Origin: Curvularia sp. ZM96
Lineage: Eukaryota; Ascomycota; Dothideomycetes; Pleosporales; Pleosporaceae
Direction: 5' to 3'
DNA length: 64,000 nucleotides
NCBI GenBank assembly: GCA_022457065.1
Contig: JAJGBQ010000005.1
Span: forward strand, 1,116,001-1,180,000
The translations under genes were made by a program, and so were the position numbers. Shown here in pieces: positions 42,589 through 52,780 of this stretch; the first letter of the stretch is position 1, and each line of letters starts with the position of its first letter. The notes under the pieces are model-generated. The model was given only the letters and a program-made list of their open reading frames with translations. It ran no database searches and was not told the DNA's origin.

Positions 42589-44865
42589 CATCACAATCCC
42601 AGAGTGCAAGGTGTTCTCGTCGAAAACAACGATTCTATGGTTTTGTATGAATATTAAGCGATGGCGCAACGGTCTCTCTCCCTTCTCTTTCTTACCCTTC
42701 TTTTTCTCCCTTCCTCACTACTCTTGGGCTAGTTCGGTTGGAGATGTGTTTTCTTAGGGTCTTATGTCTTCTTTTGGGCAAGCTCAAATATATCTGAAGG
42801 ATTTTGTATCGAATGACGATCTTCACGGCCTTTATTTCAATGAAGTTGCCGTAGCGCAGAGTCTGGATGCTCGAATATCCATGTCTCCACGCCGCAATGA
42901 AAAAAAAGTACTCATTTTTTGACCTTGTCTTCTTCCTCTCCTTGGTTGTACGAACGTGGCTGTGCACTTTATAAACACCAGTATCTAGTACAAGACCGGC
43001 CCAAACGATATCATGCCCCGCAAGATTCCAAAAAACACCATCTCTTCCTCAGCTGTACATTTTATGTGAAGAGCAGCCTAGCAAGTCGACAAACAATATC
43101 GAAGGCGAAGTCTTATCATATGGATGCGACTGAAGTTGGCTTTGACGCAGCTCATGCTCAGAATTTCTCGAAGTGGATCGCTGCATCGCCCTTGATGAGA
43201 TATTGGTCGAGCGGCGCGAACATGTCGATAGGGTAGAACAGACTGACGAATTTGAAGGCGCGGTTGCAGAAGATGGACACGGAGCGTTTTGTATGTCGCC
43301 GAGCTCGTAGGCGTCTGGTTGTTGGGCAGGGTAGGATGATGTGTTGTCTCGATTAGGGCCTGTTCGTTGAGACAGGAGTCGCCACGGCTGCTGCATGAGA
43401 GTGGTGAGTGGAAGCATTTTCTTAGTCTATCAGTCATCGTTCTCTAAGAAGATGTTTGCGTAGTTGTTCTCTCGAATACGTGGCAATCTAATTATAACAG
43501 TGACGGTTTTCTCCGCCCCTTGTGATCTCTTCTTCGCTGTCTCCTCTTTTCTCCCATTGGTATGGTAGTGGTATTGTAACACAGAGTCTGAAGCAATTTT
43601 GGTCTTCGCCCGCTCTGTGAGACAAAGATGCCGGTGCGTATTGTCTCCACCCAGATTGCTACGTCGCACGGGGTCTAGACGGTCAATGGGAGCGGGTACG
43701 GTAATGCCAACTAGCAGGGCTTTGCTCTATGAGATTGGGCGCCATAGAATTTGGGGAAGCGGCTAGTCTACCTGGAGGGGACTGTGGAGAAAGTTGCAAC
43801 CTCTCACGTATGTGACTGCTGTGACCAACGGCTGTCGACTTGTTTTGAAGAAAGGCGTCTCAAAACCTGCTGGGACGGTCGTTTGGAAAATTATCAGATG
43901 ACAGAATGATCAGAGTGATGATATCATGACTTAAGAACGAGAGAAGCTGTCGCAGTGTTTATGATTCGTGTATATATGGCAGCTGTCACTTTTCAATGCA
44001 GGGCTCCGCTTTTCCATGCGCAATATAGGTGCTTCAAAGGCACAACAGCTGTCTTTCCCCTCTTCTAACAGATGCACGCTTACTCAAGTTACTGTAGTGC
44101 TATCCGTGGACCCGGTTCAATCGATATGTACCGAGTGGTTGTACGAAGAAGGACTTAATCGGTCGGCGCCTGATCAGAAAGGGTTACAGAAGGCAATGTA
44201 GGTGACTCAAAAAGGTGGAGCTGGATGTAAGGCTTGACCGGATGTATGGAAAATGGTTGTACAATAGGCTCCCGCCGAAGGGATGGACCCGAAAGGAGGG
44301 TAGCGTAGGAAGGTCTTTCAAGATGACCACAAAGGTATTGCGAGAATTGCCGCTGTTGTTAGTGAAGTTAAGTCATATTAATTCCGGGGGCAGCGACGTT
44401 GCAAAGGAAACCAGGGAAGAAGGAAGTTCTTGAATTCAGCAACCTCTTGAGATTGCGTACTTTGCAAGACTTCAAGCAATAGTTTGTGCACCTCATTTAA
44501 GCAAGGTAACCTCTTCTTCGAGAGTTTGATGTAACAGCAAAGACGATATGGCTTTTGGGTACAATAATGCCATCACATACGTCACAGAACCTGGATAAAG
44601 GGTTTTTGTCGAGGGCAGCAATTCATATCATACTTGGATTCTTTGTGGGTAAATAAAAAGACTATCTGGAGATAGCTTCAGTTTCGCTATCGAGAGAAAC
44701 CGAAGGCTCGATGAGAGATGACATTTACGCACAGAAAAACCGGAAATTCATAGGCCACACAAGCTCAAACACCAAATCCATGTGTTAGCACGAGTGCCAG
44801 TTTTGCTTGGTGGCTGAGTGAGCTCCAAGCCATATATCCCTTCTCAATGAACCCAAGCCATGCAG
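42589..44865. other. Gene-poor 2.3-kb stretch
   Basis: 3' region of the PRELI-type gene, then no supported gene except the doubtful small minus-strand ORF near 43.2-43.4 kb listed separately. The part from 43.7 to 44.8 kb shows only short frames without motifs. Confidence 0.45.
43158..43417 (-). pseudogene. Possible small gene with an apparent frame shift
   Basis: An ATG at 43417 opens a frame reading MLPLTTLMQQPWRLLS and later AYELGDIQ, both protein-like. About 80 bp further the natural-looking sequence continues in a different frame (NRAFKFVSLFYPIDMFAPLD, then YLIKGDAAIHFEKF and a stop at 43158-43160). There is too little room for an intron between the two parts. Either the gene carries a one-base indel (a real mutation or an assembly error), or one part is chance. 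I do not recognise a family. Joined length would be about 85 residues. Confidence 0.35.
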
Positions 44866-46217
44866 CTATTCATCTTTGAGCTGTACCGGGGATCCTGTGT
44901 GAGCCTGTTCGTCCTCGAACTTGATGAAATCATGGTCGGCGATCCCCTCCACGATCTGTTCGCGATGCTTTAGCATAGCATCAATGATCTCCAAGGCGAT
45001 GGTATGGCTAGCTAAGTCCTTCAAGTGTTCCCATAGTTCTTTGTCGACATCTGTGGCCAGAATGTTGACGACTAGTTCTTGAAGTCTTTTTGGGGTGTCA
45101 TGGTCCTGGAGGGCATGCTTGAAGATGACTCCAACAAATTGGTCGCTCGGGCCCGGACCGTATCCCAGTAAGGATTTGAGGGACACTCCAGTGACCAAGG
45201 CATTTTGAATGCTGTCGTTGGCGGTGTTGTACAGCCTGGTGAGACAGAGTTCGCTCAATGCCGCGATTCCCAGTTGTGTAGCGAGTTGCAACGTGTTATA
45301 CAGCTGCTCAGGCTGCTGACATTCGAACTTTCCCTGGTAGACCCATTGCATCACTAATTCAACCGTCTTTTTCTCAACTCCGGGCAACAGGATCCGTTTC
45401 TGAGCTGCGGCGCGCACTACATTTCCCTCGGCTTCGGCAGCCTCTTTCTTGTTGATCCGGTGAAGTACCCCAAATAACGCCTCAGTAATAGAATACACAC
45501 CAGCGGAGTCAAAGTACTTCATGCGTGCCTTCAAGTCTTTTTCTCGAATAGCCGCGTGAAGTTTCTGGGCCTTGACGTTTTTCAATTGAACCTGTTGTTC
45601 TATTTCCTCGTCGATCTTTTCTCTGATGGACTTGGCATAAGCCGGGAAAGGGTAATTTTCGTACGCGGACATAATCAGAGGTAGCACCTATAACCGCATT
45701 AGCATGCTAATCTCTTGTTGACGGCGAACTGAAGTCAATCTCGTGAATGGTCAAACCACTTATGCTGTTCAAACTACGCCTCTCTGCACTTACCTTTTGC
45801 TGGTAATTCTGAGTTTCAAACTCATCTTCAGTGATCTCTGGGAAGATGTATGCGGCTATCCGGTCGCGAAGGGCCTTGGCCTGCTCATACTTCTGTCGCA
45901 GGGCCTTGGCTCGAGCGAAACGCTCTTCCAGTAAGCTACTGTGGCAGCATAGGAGTTCTTCGTGCATGGTAAGCTTTTCAGAGAGAGTTGGTCCGTATTC
46001 AACCGTGATAGGTGTTTGCATGAGCATCCTGTGATTGGTGTTAGTTTTCAGGTCGTTGTAAACGAGAATCAGACACTGACTGGTGAGGCTTGAACTCGTC
46101 GGACTCAGAAGCAGATGAAGAGATGACGACGGGGCTAGAAGGCTCATAGCTACTGGCCTCTATAGTTGCATCCCTGGAGGACGTGGCAGAGGGGGTGGTA
46201 AGCGGCTGTTGATCCAT
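44866..46217 (-). CDS. BTB/POZ-like domain protein
   Basis: Protein of 397 residues resembling fungal BTB/POZ proteins. Exons 46217-46081, 46028-45794 and 45687-44866 close in frame across introns of 52 and 106 bp. After a Ser-rich N-terminus, ITVEYGPTLSEKLTMHEELL and CCHSSLLEERFARAKAL form the first part of a BTB-like fold. A charged, helical insertion of about 110 residues (Lys/Glu-rich, probably coiled coil) follows. Then ILLPGVEKKTVELVMQWVYQ and GKFECQQPEQLYNTLQLATQ complete the domain. The first two exons encode the segment with the usual histidine of the BTB core. Such proteins often act as adaptors for Cul3 or in nuclear complexes; the partner is unknown. It diverges from the GCP3-like gene. 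Confidence 0.8.
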
Positions 46218-46826
46218 GGTGCGAACTGTGGTAACAGATTGTGGTGGAGGAGAGGAGGGGAGGAGAGAGATGGAGACGAGTCGCTTTTATAGGAATGTAG
46301 GTCTAGTCTGAAATATACTGCGTCTCTCACCCAATGTAATGGAGCGTGAGGAGTGAGGGAGCGTGAGGAGTGAGGGAGCGTGAGGAGGGTATGTGCTATG
46401 TAAGGGGAGCGAAAGTAAGAGAGGAGTAGGTAAAGGACACTGGGAATCAGAATTTTGAGGCATTGAGAAGCATTTTTTACTAGATTGTGGCCAGGAGAGT
46501 TTACGAAGGTTCACTATAGCCAAAGAACCAGGATTTTTACAGCTTTCGAAGCAACGTGTAAGTAGTGTTAACCCGCAGTAAAGGAGGCGGATGGCAATTG
46601 GACATCGTAGCCTATTTCAAGCTAGGAGAGTGGGATATCACACAAATAACAAGTATGTTTGACCAAGCATGGATTGAATGTGACCGCTTCTACATGAGGG
46701 ATGTGAAGTTGAGACGAGATAAATGGAAGAGCGATGACGATGTTGGAAGTGTGGTGGTGCACGGGCGCTGCCCCGCGGTGCTGGTGTTTGCGTGTGCCAA
46801 CCTCACCACCACGTTAACGCGTCGAC
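46218..46826. other. Divergent spacer, BTB and GCP3-like genes
   Basis: Promoter region of both genes, with a short purine-rich minisatellite (listed separately). No gene is seen. Confidence 0.5.
46344..46388. repeat. 17-bp minisatellite
   Basis: The unit GCGTGAGGAGTGAGGGA is repeated 2.6 times (46344-46360, 46361-46377 and a partial copy to 46388) in the divergent promoter. The G-rich strand is the plus strand. Confidence 0.85.
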
Positions 46827-49627
46827 ATGGCCAAATTCCACAGGGAGCGCGTCGAACACGCGTTGAACGAGCTCCTGGTGCGCATCGTGCCAGAGGATCC
46901 TAACGACGACGAAGAGACAGTGAACCAGCGCTTTGAAGATGCCTTTGAGTTCGCCATCAACGAGCTCACGGCGGCCGGCGACCCAGCGCTGGTGCCGGAT
47001 GTGCACCACATTGCCAGCCTGATGGACCGCAAGGGTGAGTTTTGAGCAGATTGGCTGTCATGAGAATCACCTGCAAACGAGCATTCAGCTGATGTGTGGT
47101 AGTCTCGGGCCCGCGGAATGACCAGCACAAAAGCGCCCGTCTACACAATCTGCTCTCCCGCCTCGAAACGCAGACAGTCCTCGACCAGAAATGGCGCATG
47201 CTCTACTTTCTCTACAAACTGTCAGAAAACGGAGAGCCTGTCCAGGACGCACCGGTCCCTCACGATGTCCGCAGCTTTCCACGCGAGCCCACGACGCCCT
47301 CTAAACGCGCCTCTGCCCCTGCCTTCCAGGACGCCTTTGCAAAGCCTGGCCTCGCCCAGTTGCCTCTCAACGCTGGCTCTCCTAAGGCATCTACACGCGC
47401 ATCCACCGTCACCGACAAGCCCGAGAAGCGTCGAGAGAGGCGCTCACAGGACACGACCAAGGAGCAGCAGCAGGCAAAGGCAAGCCAGGCCTCCGAAAAG
47501 ACGGAGCTGGGCCCGTCCGAGCCTACGCTGTTGCGTGAGCTTCCATTCACTCTGCAGGGCTACTCGTCTGCCAATCTGACGTTTCCCTCCTCTACAGCCC
47601 TCAAGCTTCCCCCAACCCTCCCGGTACCCATTGTCAGCCTTTTGCATACGCTCGCTGAGCCCGCCATCCTATACAAGGGCCTGGCTGAATTTGTCGAGGA
47701 TAGTCAAGGCGGCCTGATAGAGCAGAGCTTCCGAGCAGCATTGGCGAAGGAGCTAAGAGCATACCTGGGCCTGGTTGCGACGCTCGAAGGCCAGATCAAG
47801 AGAGCTCTAGCACAGCTCGGCGAGGGCTCAGCACACCAAGGTGCGAGTAAGGCCGGAGTGACTCTCAAGAGATGTGTCATATGGATCAGAGAGCCCACAA
47901 TGGGCTTGCGACTCATGAGCTTAATGGTTGAAGAATCAAAGACCAAGAAAGGGGGCGAGCTTATTGCACTCATCCACTCGTTCTCTCTCAACCACGGCGA
48001 CCCCTATGTCATGAACTTTGCTGAGCGCCTGCTCTCCGATGTCACCCGCCCATTTTACGACATGCTCAGGCAGTGGGTCTACGATGGTGAGTTGGCCGAT
48101 CCATTCGGAGAATTCTTTGTGTCGGAGCAGAGCGAAGATGAAATCCTTGAGGCCAATGGCAACGAAGGCAAGGGCGGTGCCACGAGCGTGTGGGAGGACA
48201 AGTACCGGCTGAACGACAAGATGGTCCCCACCATCGTTACTGAAGACTTTGCAAAGAAGGTTTTCCTCATTGGCAAGACGCTGAACTTCATTCGCTATGG
48301 CTGTGGAGATGCAGCGTGGGTAGACACGTATTCAAAGAAAGCCTCCAAGGAGCTTCAATATGGCGATACCGCCAACCTCGAGCGATCCATCGGTGACGCC
48401 TACAAGACTACCATGGCTCGCCTCATTGACCTCATGGCAAACAAGTTCAAGCTGTTTGATCACTTGCAAGCCCTGAAGAAGTACATGTTACTTGGCGCCG
48501 GCGACTTCATCGCAGTCCTCATGGAGTCACTTTCATCGAACCTCGACCGTCCCGCCAATACCCAGTATCGGCATACACTCACCGCCCAGCTTGAACACGC
48601 AGTCAGAAATTCTAACGCCCAGTTCGATACCTCAGATGTGCTCCGTAGACTTGACTCTCGCATGCTGGAGCTTTCCCATGGCGAGATTGGCTGGGATGTC
48701 TTTACGCTCGAGTACAAGATTGATGCTCCTGTAGATGTCATTGTCACCCCATTTGGCTCCAAGCAATACCTCAAAGTCTTCAATTTCCTATGGAGAGTCA
48801 AGCGTGTTGAGTTTGCTCTCGGCTCCACCTGGCGCCGCTGCATGACCGGTGCTCGCGGTGTTTTGGGTACTGTATCCAACAAGATGGGCTCAGATTGGAA
48901 GAAGGCGCGCTGCGCAATGGCGGAGATGGTTCACTTTGTCAACCAGCTTCAGCACTACATTCTCTTCGAGGTCATTGAGTCGTCGTGGATTGATTTGCAA
49001 AGATCGCTCAACAAGCCAGAAAGCACCCTAGATGACATGATTGAAGCTCACGCAAGGTACCTTGACAATATCACTAGGAAGGGTCTTCTCGGAAGCACTA
49101 CCACCGATTTTACGGCACAGCTGCATGAATTACTAAAGACCATGTTGGCATACAAGGACGCGGTCGATGGCTTGTACTCATGCTCAGTTGCAGAGTTCAC
49201 TCGAAGACAGGAACAAGCTGCCAAGATTGAGACACGAACTGCAGCCGGTAGGTGGGGTCTTTCAGAGAAGGATACCCGTGGCACCTCAACTCCGGACCCT
49301 TTTGCACGATCGCGCGCGGCATCCACCCACCAAGACGTCGACTCATCTTTCCCACCGCCCTTGTTGAACGTGAGCATGACTGGATCTGCCGAAGACGACG
49401 TGCTACCGGCGCTTCAAAAGCGCTTGAGCAATCTAGCCGAAGACTTCAAAGCTAGAATCAATCTTTTCCTAGGTGATCTGGTGCACTCCCCGGACGGCGA
49501 GCTTAAGATGTTGGCCGTCAACATCAACTTCAACGACGTATACAAAGTCGAGCGAAGGCGAAGAAAAGGGTCCCAGAAACGCGATAAGGACAAGGAGGCA
49601 TCGAAAGTCGATGCGACTGCAGCGTGA
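46827..49627 (+). CDS. SPC98: Gamma-tubulin complex component 3 (Spc98/GCP3-like)
   Basis: Subunit of the gamma-tubulin small complex that nucleates microtubules at the spindle pole body; 910 residues. Exon 1 is 46827-47034 and exon 2 is 47103-49627, joined across a 68-bp intron. The N-terminus (MAKFHRERVEHALNELLV) is followed by the GCP N-domain with the grip1 marks ELPFTLQGYSS, then LVPILL-like TLPVPIVSLLHTLAEPAILY. The region GLRLMSLMVEESKTKKGGEL to HSFSLNHGDPYVMNFAERLL matches GCP3. Grip2 carries SRMLELSHGEIGWDVFTLEY, VTPFGSKQYLKVFNFLWRVK and the long helices after it. Length and motif order fit Spc98 better than Spc97. A Lys/Arg-rich tail ends the protein. Essential housekeeping gene. 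Confidence 0.93.
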
Positions 49628-49885
49628 GCGTTGGTGTGATTTGCGGCGTTTAGCACAATAATGATACCCCGTGTGCTTTGTTAGGAGGTTCCTGCTCTTG
49701 TATATTCTGAATGCACACGTTTCTTACTCCTTGTAATTCCACAGATCTCATCGCATGAGTTCAGCAACATATGCGATCAACACAAAAACTGGTATAAGGC
49801 TAATAGCGGCATGTAGACAACAGGTTGCCGGTCTTTTAACAGATAACATACAGTAACAACAGATAGCCTCCAAATCTTCCACAGC

Positions 49886-50967
49886 CTACTCTCGGATATA
49901 AGGAATGCCAGTCAGTTTGAATGTCCGCTCATCCACAACTGGCTTGTTGATTGGCTCAAAGCGGTTATGCGGATCATCTTGTCCATCTCTCTGAGCAACA
50001 TTGGAACCAGTGTGCTTTGCATTTGGCCAATGAGTCGTACCAACCCACCTCTCATACGCGTCTTTCTTGCGTCGAAGATCCTCCTGCGAAGCATCTGCAA
50101 CAGGCATGTAGCACGTATATATGGCAAACCTCGGTTGCTTGGTATTTGAACCGAGATTGTAGTGTGGCGTGCGGCTATCCCACACCAGCAGGTCGCCCGG
50201 GTCGGCGCAGATCTTCTTCCATGTGAGTCCTTTGTCGGCGAGCCACTTCATACCGTTTTCTGTAAAGCCGTACCATTCCGGCGTCCACGCGGGGATGCGT
50301 GGCTCATCCTTCATAGCAGCGTGAAATTCATTCGAAAGCAAGTGGCCACCTGGGCAGACAATTAGACCGCCGTCATCAGGGCCATTGGGAAGCAAGTTAA
50401 CGAGACCCTGCAGGCAGCGGAACCCGGACTTCTCAGGCGCCTGGTCCTGGTGCGGCCAGGGCTTGTTGGGAGCAATATCTGTGCGGCCGGGGAATGTGAA
50501 GTTGATAGCGTCGAAGGAGACGATGAGATCCTTGTCGTTATAGACTTTCTCGAAGGCTCCGACTACACCTGGCTCGCCGCGAATTTCCCATGCAAAGTCC
50601 TCGTGGGTAACGGCGTAGTGAATGCACATGCCCTTCTCGTTAATAAACGGCAGTTTGTCCTTGTGGGCTGTGGAGATGTCGTTGCGGTCAAACCCAAGGT
50701 TACTAATCCCCGTTTCGTTAGCATATGGAGGGATTGCGCAGTTGATCTAATTAGGCAAACTCACAAGCCCTCTAGCCACGAGAACATGCGGTCTGCGTAT
50801 TTCTCTGCCTTTTGTTTCGGAATGGCACCCTTGATCACAGCGTAACCGTCTCGTGCAAGGTCGTCTCGCCAGTCTCCATATTTCACGTCAGTGCCATCGA
50901 TTTTCATACGTTCGTCTTGAACACCGCTCAAGGTGAGGATTGGTGTCTTGGTCGTAGTTGAGATCAT
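49886..50967 (-). CDS. Phytanoyl-CoA dioxygenase (PhyH) family oxygenase
   Basis: Fe(II)/2-oxoglutarate-dependent oxygenase of the PhyH family, 339 residues. Exons 50967-50765 and 50702-49886 join in frame across a 62-bp intron. The iron ligands are the His and Asp of PWPHQDQAP and a distal His in DSRTPHYNLGS. The Arg of KQPRFAIYTCYMP is a candidate 2-oxoglutarate anchor. The sequence around GGLIVCPGGHLLSNEFH is typical of the fungal PhyH group found both in secondary metabolism and in catabolic gene sets. It has no targeting signal that I see, unlike peroxisomal phytanoyl-CoA hydroxylase. It shares a 418-bp divergent promoter with an FAD monooxygenase, which suggests co-expression and a common pathway. 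Substrate unknown. Confidence 0.9.
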
Positions 50968-51385
50968 GATGAGTGCAGTGTAGGTAAGGAAATCTGCTTG
51001 TGTTTGAGGAAGTGGACTGCTGTTTACAATTCGAACTTACCATGGTCTTTACAATGACTTTTATCCTGCAGTCACAATCATGTGGTATTGCTTGCAGGTG
51101 ATGTTGCACCTACGCCCACCTTCGTCCCCACCCCCGCTAATTCCGCTGGGCTGTTTCTAGACGTCACCCACTCTTCCCGACCACACTATGGCCGCGCAAT
51201 GCATTCCAGCTCTCTCCGCTACAGATGCAGAGATCCCCAGCTTCCCCGCAGTATTAATCTCGGAATTCGGGAAGTGGAGGTTGACACATGGCCTTCGCTG
51301 CGAATAATTCTACGTTTGTTTTGCGAACAGTACCTTGATCTGTCTTTTGCGTGTTCTTTGAACTTCCTCATCACTTTTTGCAGTC
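50968..51385. promoter_or_regulatory. Bidirectional promoter, PhyH oxygenase and FAD monooxygenase
   Basis: 418-bp divergent spacer between two redox genes. Its short length makes shared control likely. The zinc-finger regulator two genes away is the natural candidate to bind here, though I could not define a site. Confidence 0.45.
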
Positions 51386-52645
51386 ATGGCTTCTCAAAAA
51401 CCACTTCGTATTGTTATAGTCGGCAGTGGCATTGCAGGCTTAGCATCTGCCATCGCTCTGCGAGGCGCGAACCGCGAGATTACTATTCTTGAACAATCAC
51501 GACTATCCTCGGAAATCGGCGCGACGATTTCTCTTCAACCAAATGCAACACGGATTATCCAAGAGACCTGGGGTGTCAGCGACTTGCTAGAAGCTTCAAA
51601 TGGAATGGTTGATAGTGGATTCCGTATCTTCAATTCAGAAGGAAAGAAGGTCAACGAGATCCCATTGCTCGTACAAAAGAAATATGGAGCCAACCGCATC
51701 ATGTGGCACCGACAAGATCTACACAGACACCTAATGAGGGTTGTAGAAGACACTGCAAGGAATGGGCCAGTCCCCGTACTGCGGACGTCTTCCCGTGTGG
51801 TTAACTGCGATTGTGACGCAGGAATCCTTACACTTCAAGATGGAGGAACTATACAGGCGGACGTCATTGTCGGAGCCGACGGTATACACAGCGTCTTGCG
51901 CCCATTGGTAGTAGGAAGAGAGACCAAGCCAAAGCCTACCGGCGCTTCATGTTACCGACTTATGATGACTTCTGAAGAGCTCAAACAAAAAGCTCCCGAG
52001 TTTGCTGCTCACATCAATCCACACGAGCCGTATACGTCCATGTTCATGGCCCATGACTGCCGACTTATCATGGGCCCCGCAAGGAACGGAGAAATATTCA
52101 GTGTGGTGGCTTTGGTGCCAGACGAAAAGATGAATGAAGATCCCGATAAAGCACAATCTTGGGTGACAGAGGGTGACCCACAGAAGATGCTCGAGACATT
52201 CAAGGACTTTCCAGAATGGACAAAAGATATGTTGAAGCTACCGCAAAGAATTGGTCTTTGGCAACTACGCGACATTGACCCTCTGGATACCTGGGTTCGA
52301 GGGCGTGTCATCCTTGTTGGAGACGCTGCACACGCCATGTTGCCTACCCAAGGTCAAGGTGCGAGTCAGGCGATTGAGGATGCTGAGGCTCTTGGTGCAT
52401 ATTTCCATGACCTCCAAGAGCTAGTTAAGGCAGAAGACATTAATGCCAGACTACAGATAGTCTTCGAGGCTCGATACGAGCGAGCAAGCCTGATTCAGAA
52501 GTTTAGTCGTGATTCAGCACGACCTGCAACTGACAAGGGGAGCACGGAGATCAAGATGCGGCCCGACGAATTTCAGGACTATAACTTCCAATACAGAGGA
52601 GCTATAGAGTGGCAAAAGCAGAGAGCAATTAGTTCTAGCGCATAG
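51386..52645 (+). CDS. FAD-dependent aromatic monooxygenase (salicylate-hydroxylase-like), second copy in window
   Basis: Group A flavoprotein monooxygenase of 419 residues, no intron. The FAD site is IVIVGSGIAGLASAIAL with the acidic residue in ITILEQS. The DG motif is VIVGADGIHSVLRPL and the second FAD motif VILVGDAAHAMLPTQGQGAS. The IMWHRQDLHRHL segment and the LPQRIGLWQLRD stretch match fungal salicylate/3-hydroxybenzoate hydroxylase-like proteins. Substrate is likely a small aromatic acid or phenol. It lacks introns, unlike the monooxygenase at 34.5 kb, and keeps the more usual TQGQG sequence after GDAAHA, so the two are not a recent duplication. Paired with the PhyH oxygenase and followed by a regulator and an MFS transporter. 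Confidence 0.93.
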   Translation: MASQKPLRIVIVGSGIAGLASAIALRGANREITILEQSRLSSEIGATISLQPNATRIIQETWGVSDLLEASNGMVDSGFRIFNSEGKKVNEIPLLVQKKYGANRIMWHRQDLHRHLMRVVEDTARNGPVPVLRTSSRVVNCDCDAGILTLQDGGTIQADVIVGADGIHSVLRPLVVGRETKPKPTGASCYRLMMTSEELKQKAPEFAAHINPHEPYTSMFMAHDCRLIMGPARNGEIFSVVALVPDEKMNEDPDKAQSWVTEGDPQKMLETFKDFPEWTKDMLKLPQRIGLWQLRDIDPLDTWVRGRVILVGDAAHAMLPTQGQGASQAIEDAEALGAYFHDLQELVKAEDINARLQIVFEARYERASLIQKFSRDSARPATDKGSTEIKMRPDEFQDYNFQYRGAIEWQKQRAISSSA

Positions 52646-52780
52646 TCAGCATACTGAATAAACTGGAGTATTGTTACCGAGGTTAGGTAGCGGCGAAGTG
52701 CGGTGTTTGTTCCCCCACTTTCCGGAACACTTTGTTTCCCTTGCAACTCCCACAGTTTCCGTGCCCACCATCATCTCACC

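Noticed and set aside
47260..47991. Several minus-strand frames of about 95 residues
   Set aside because: Antisense shadows of the GCP3-like exon 2.
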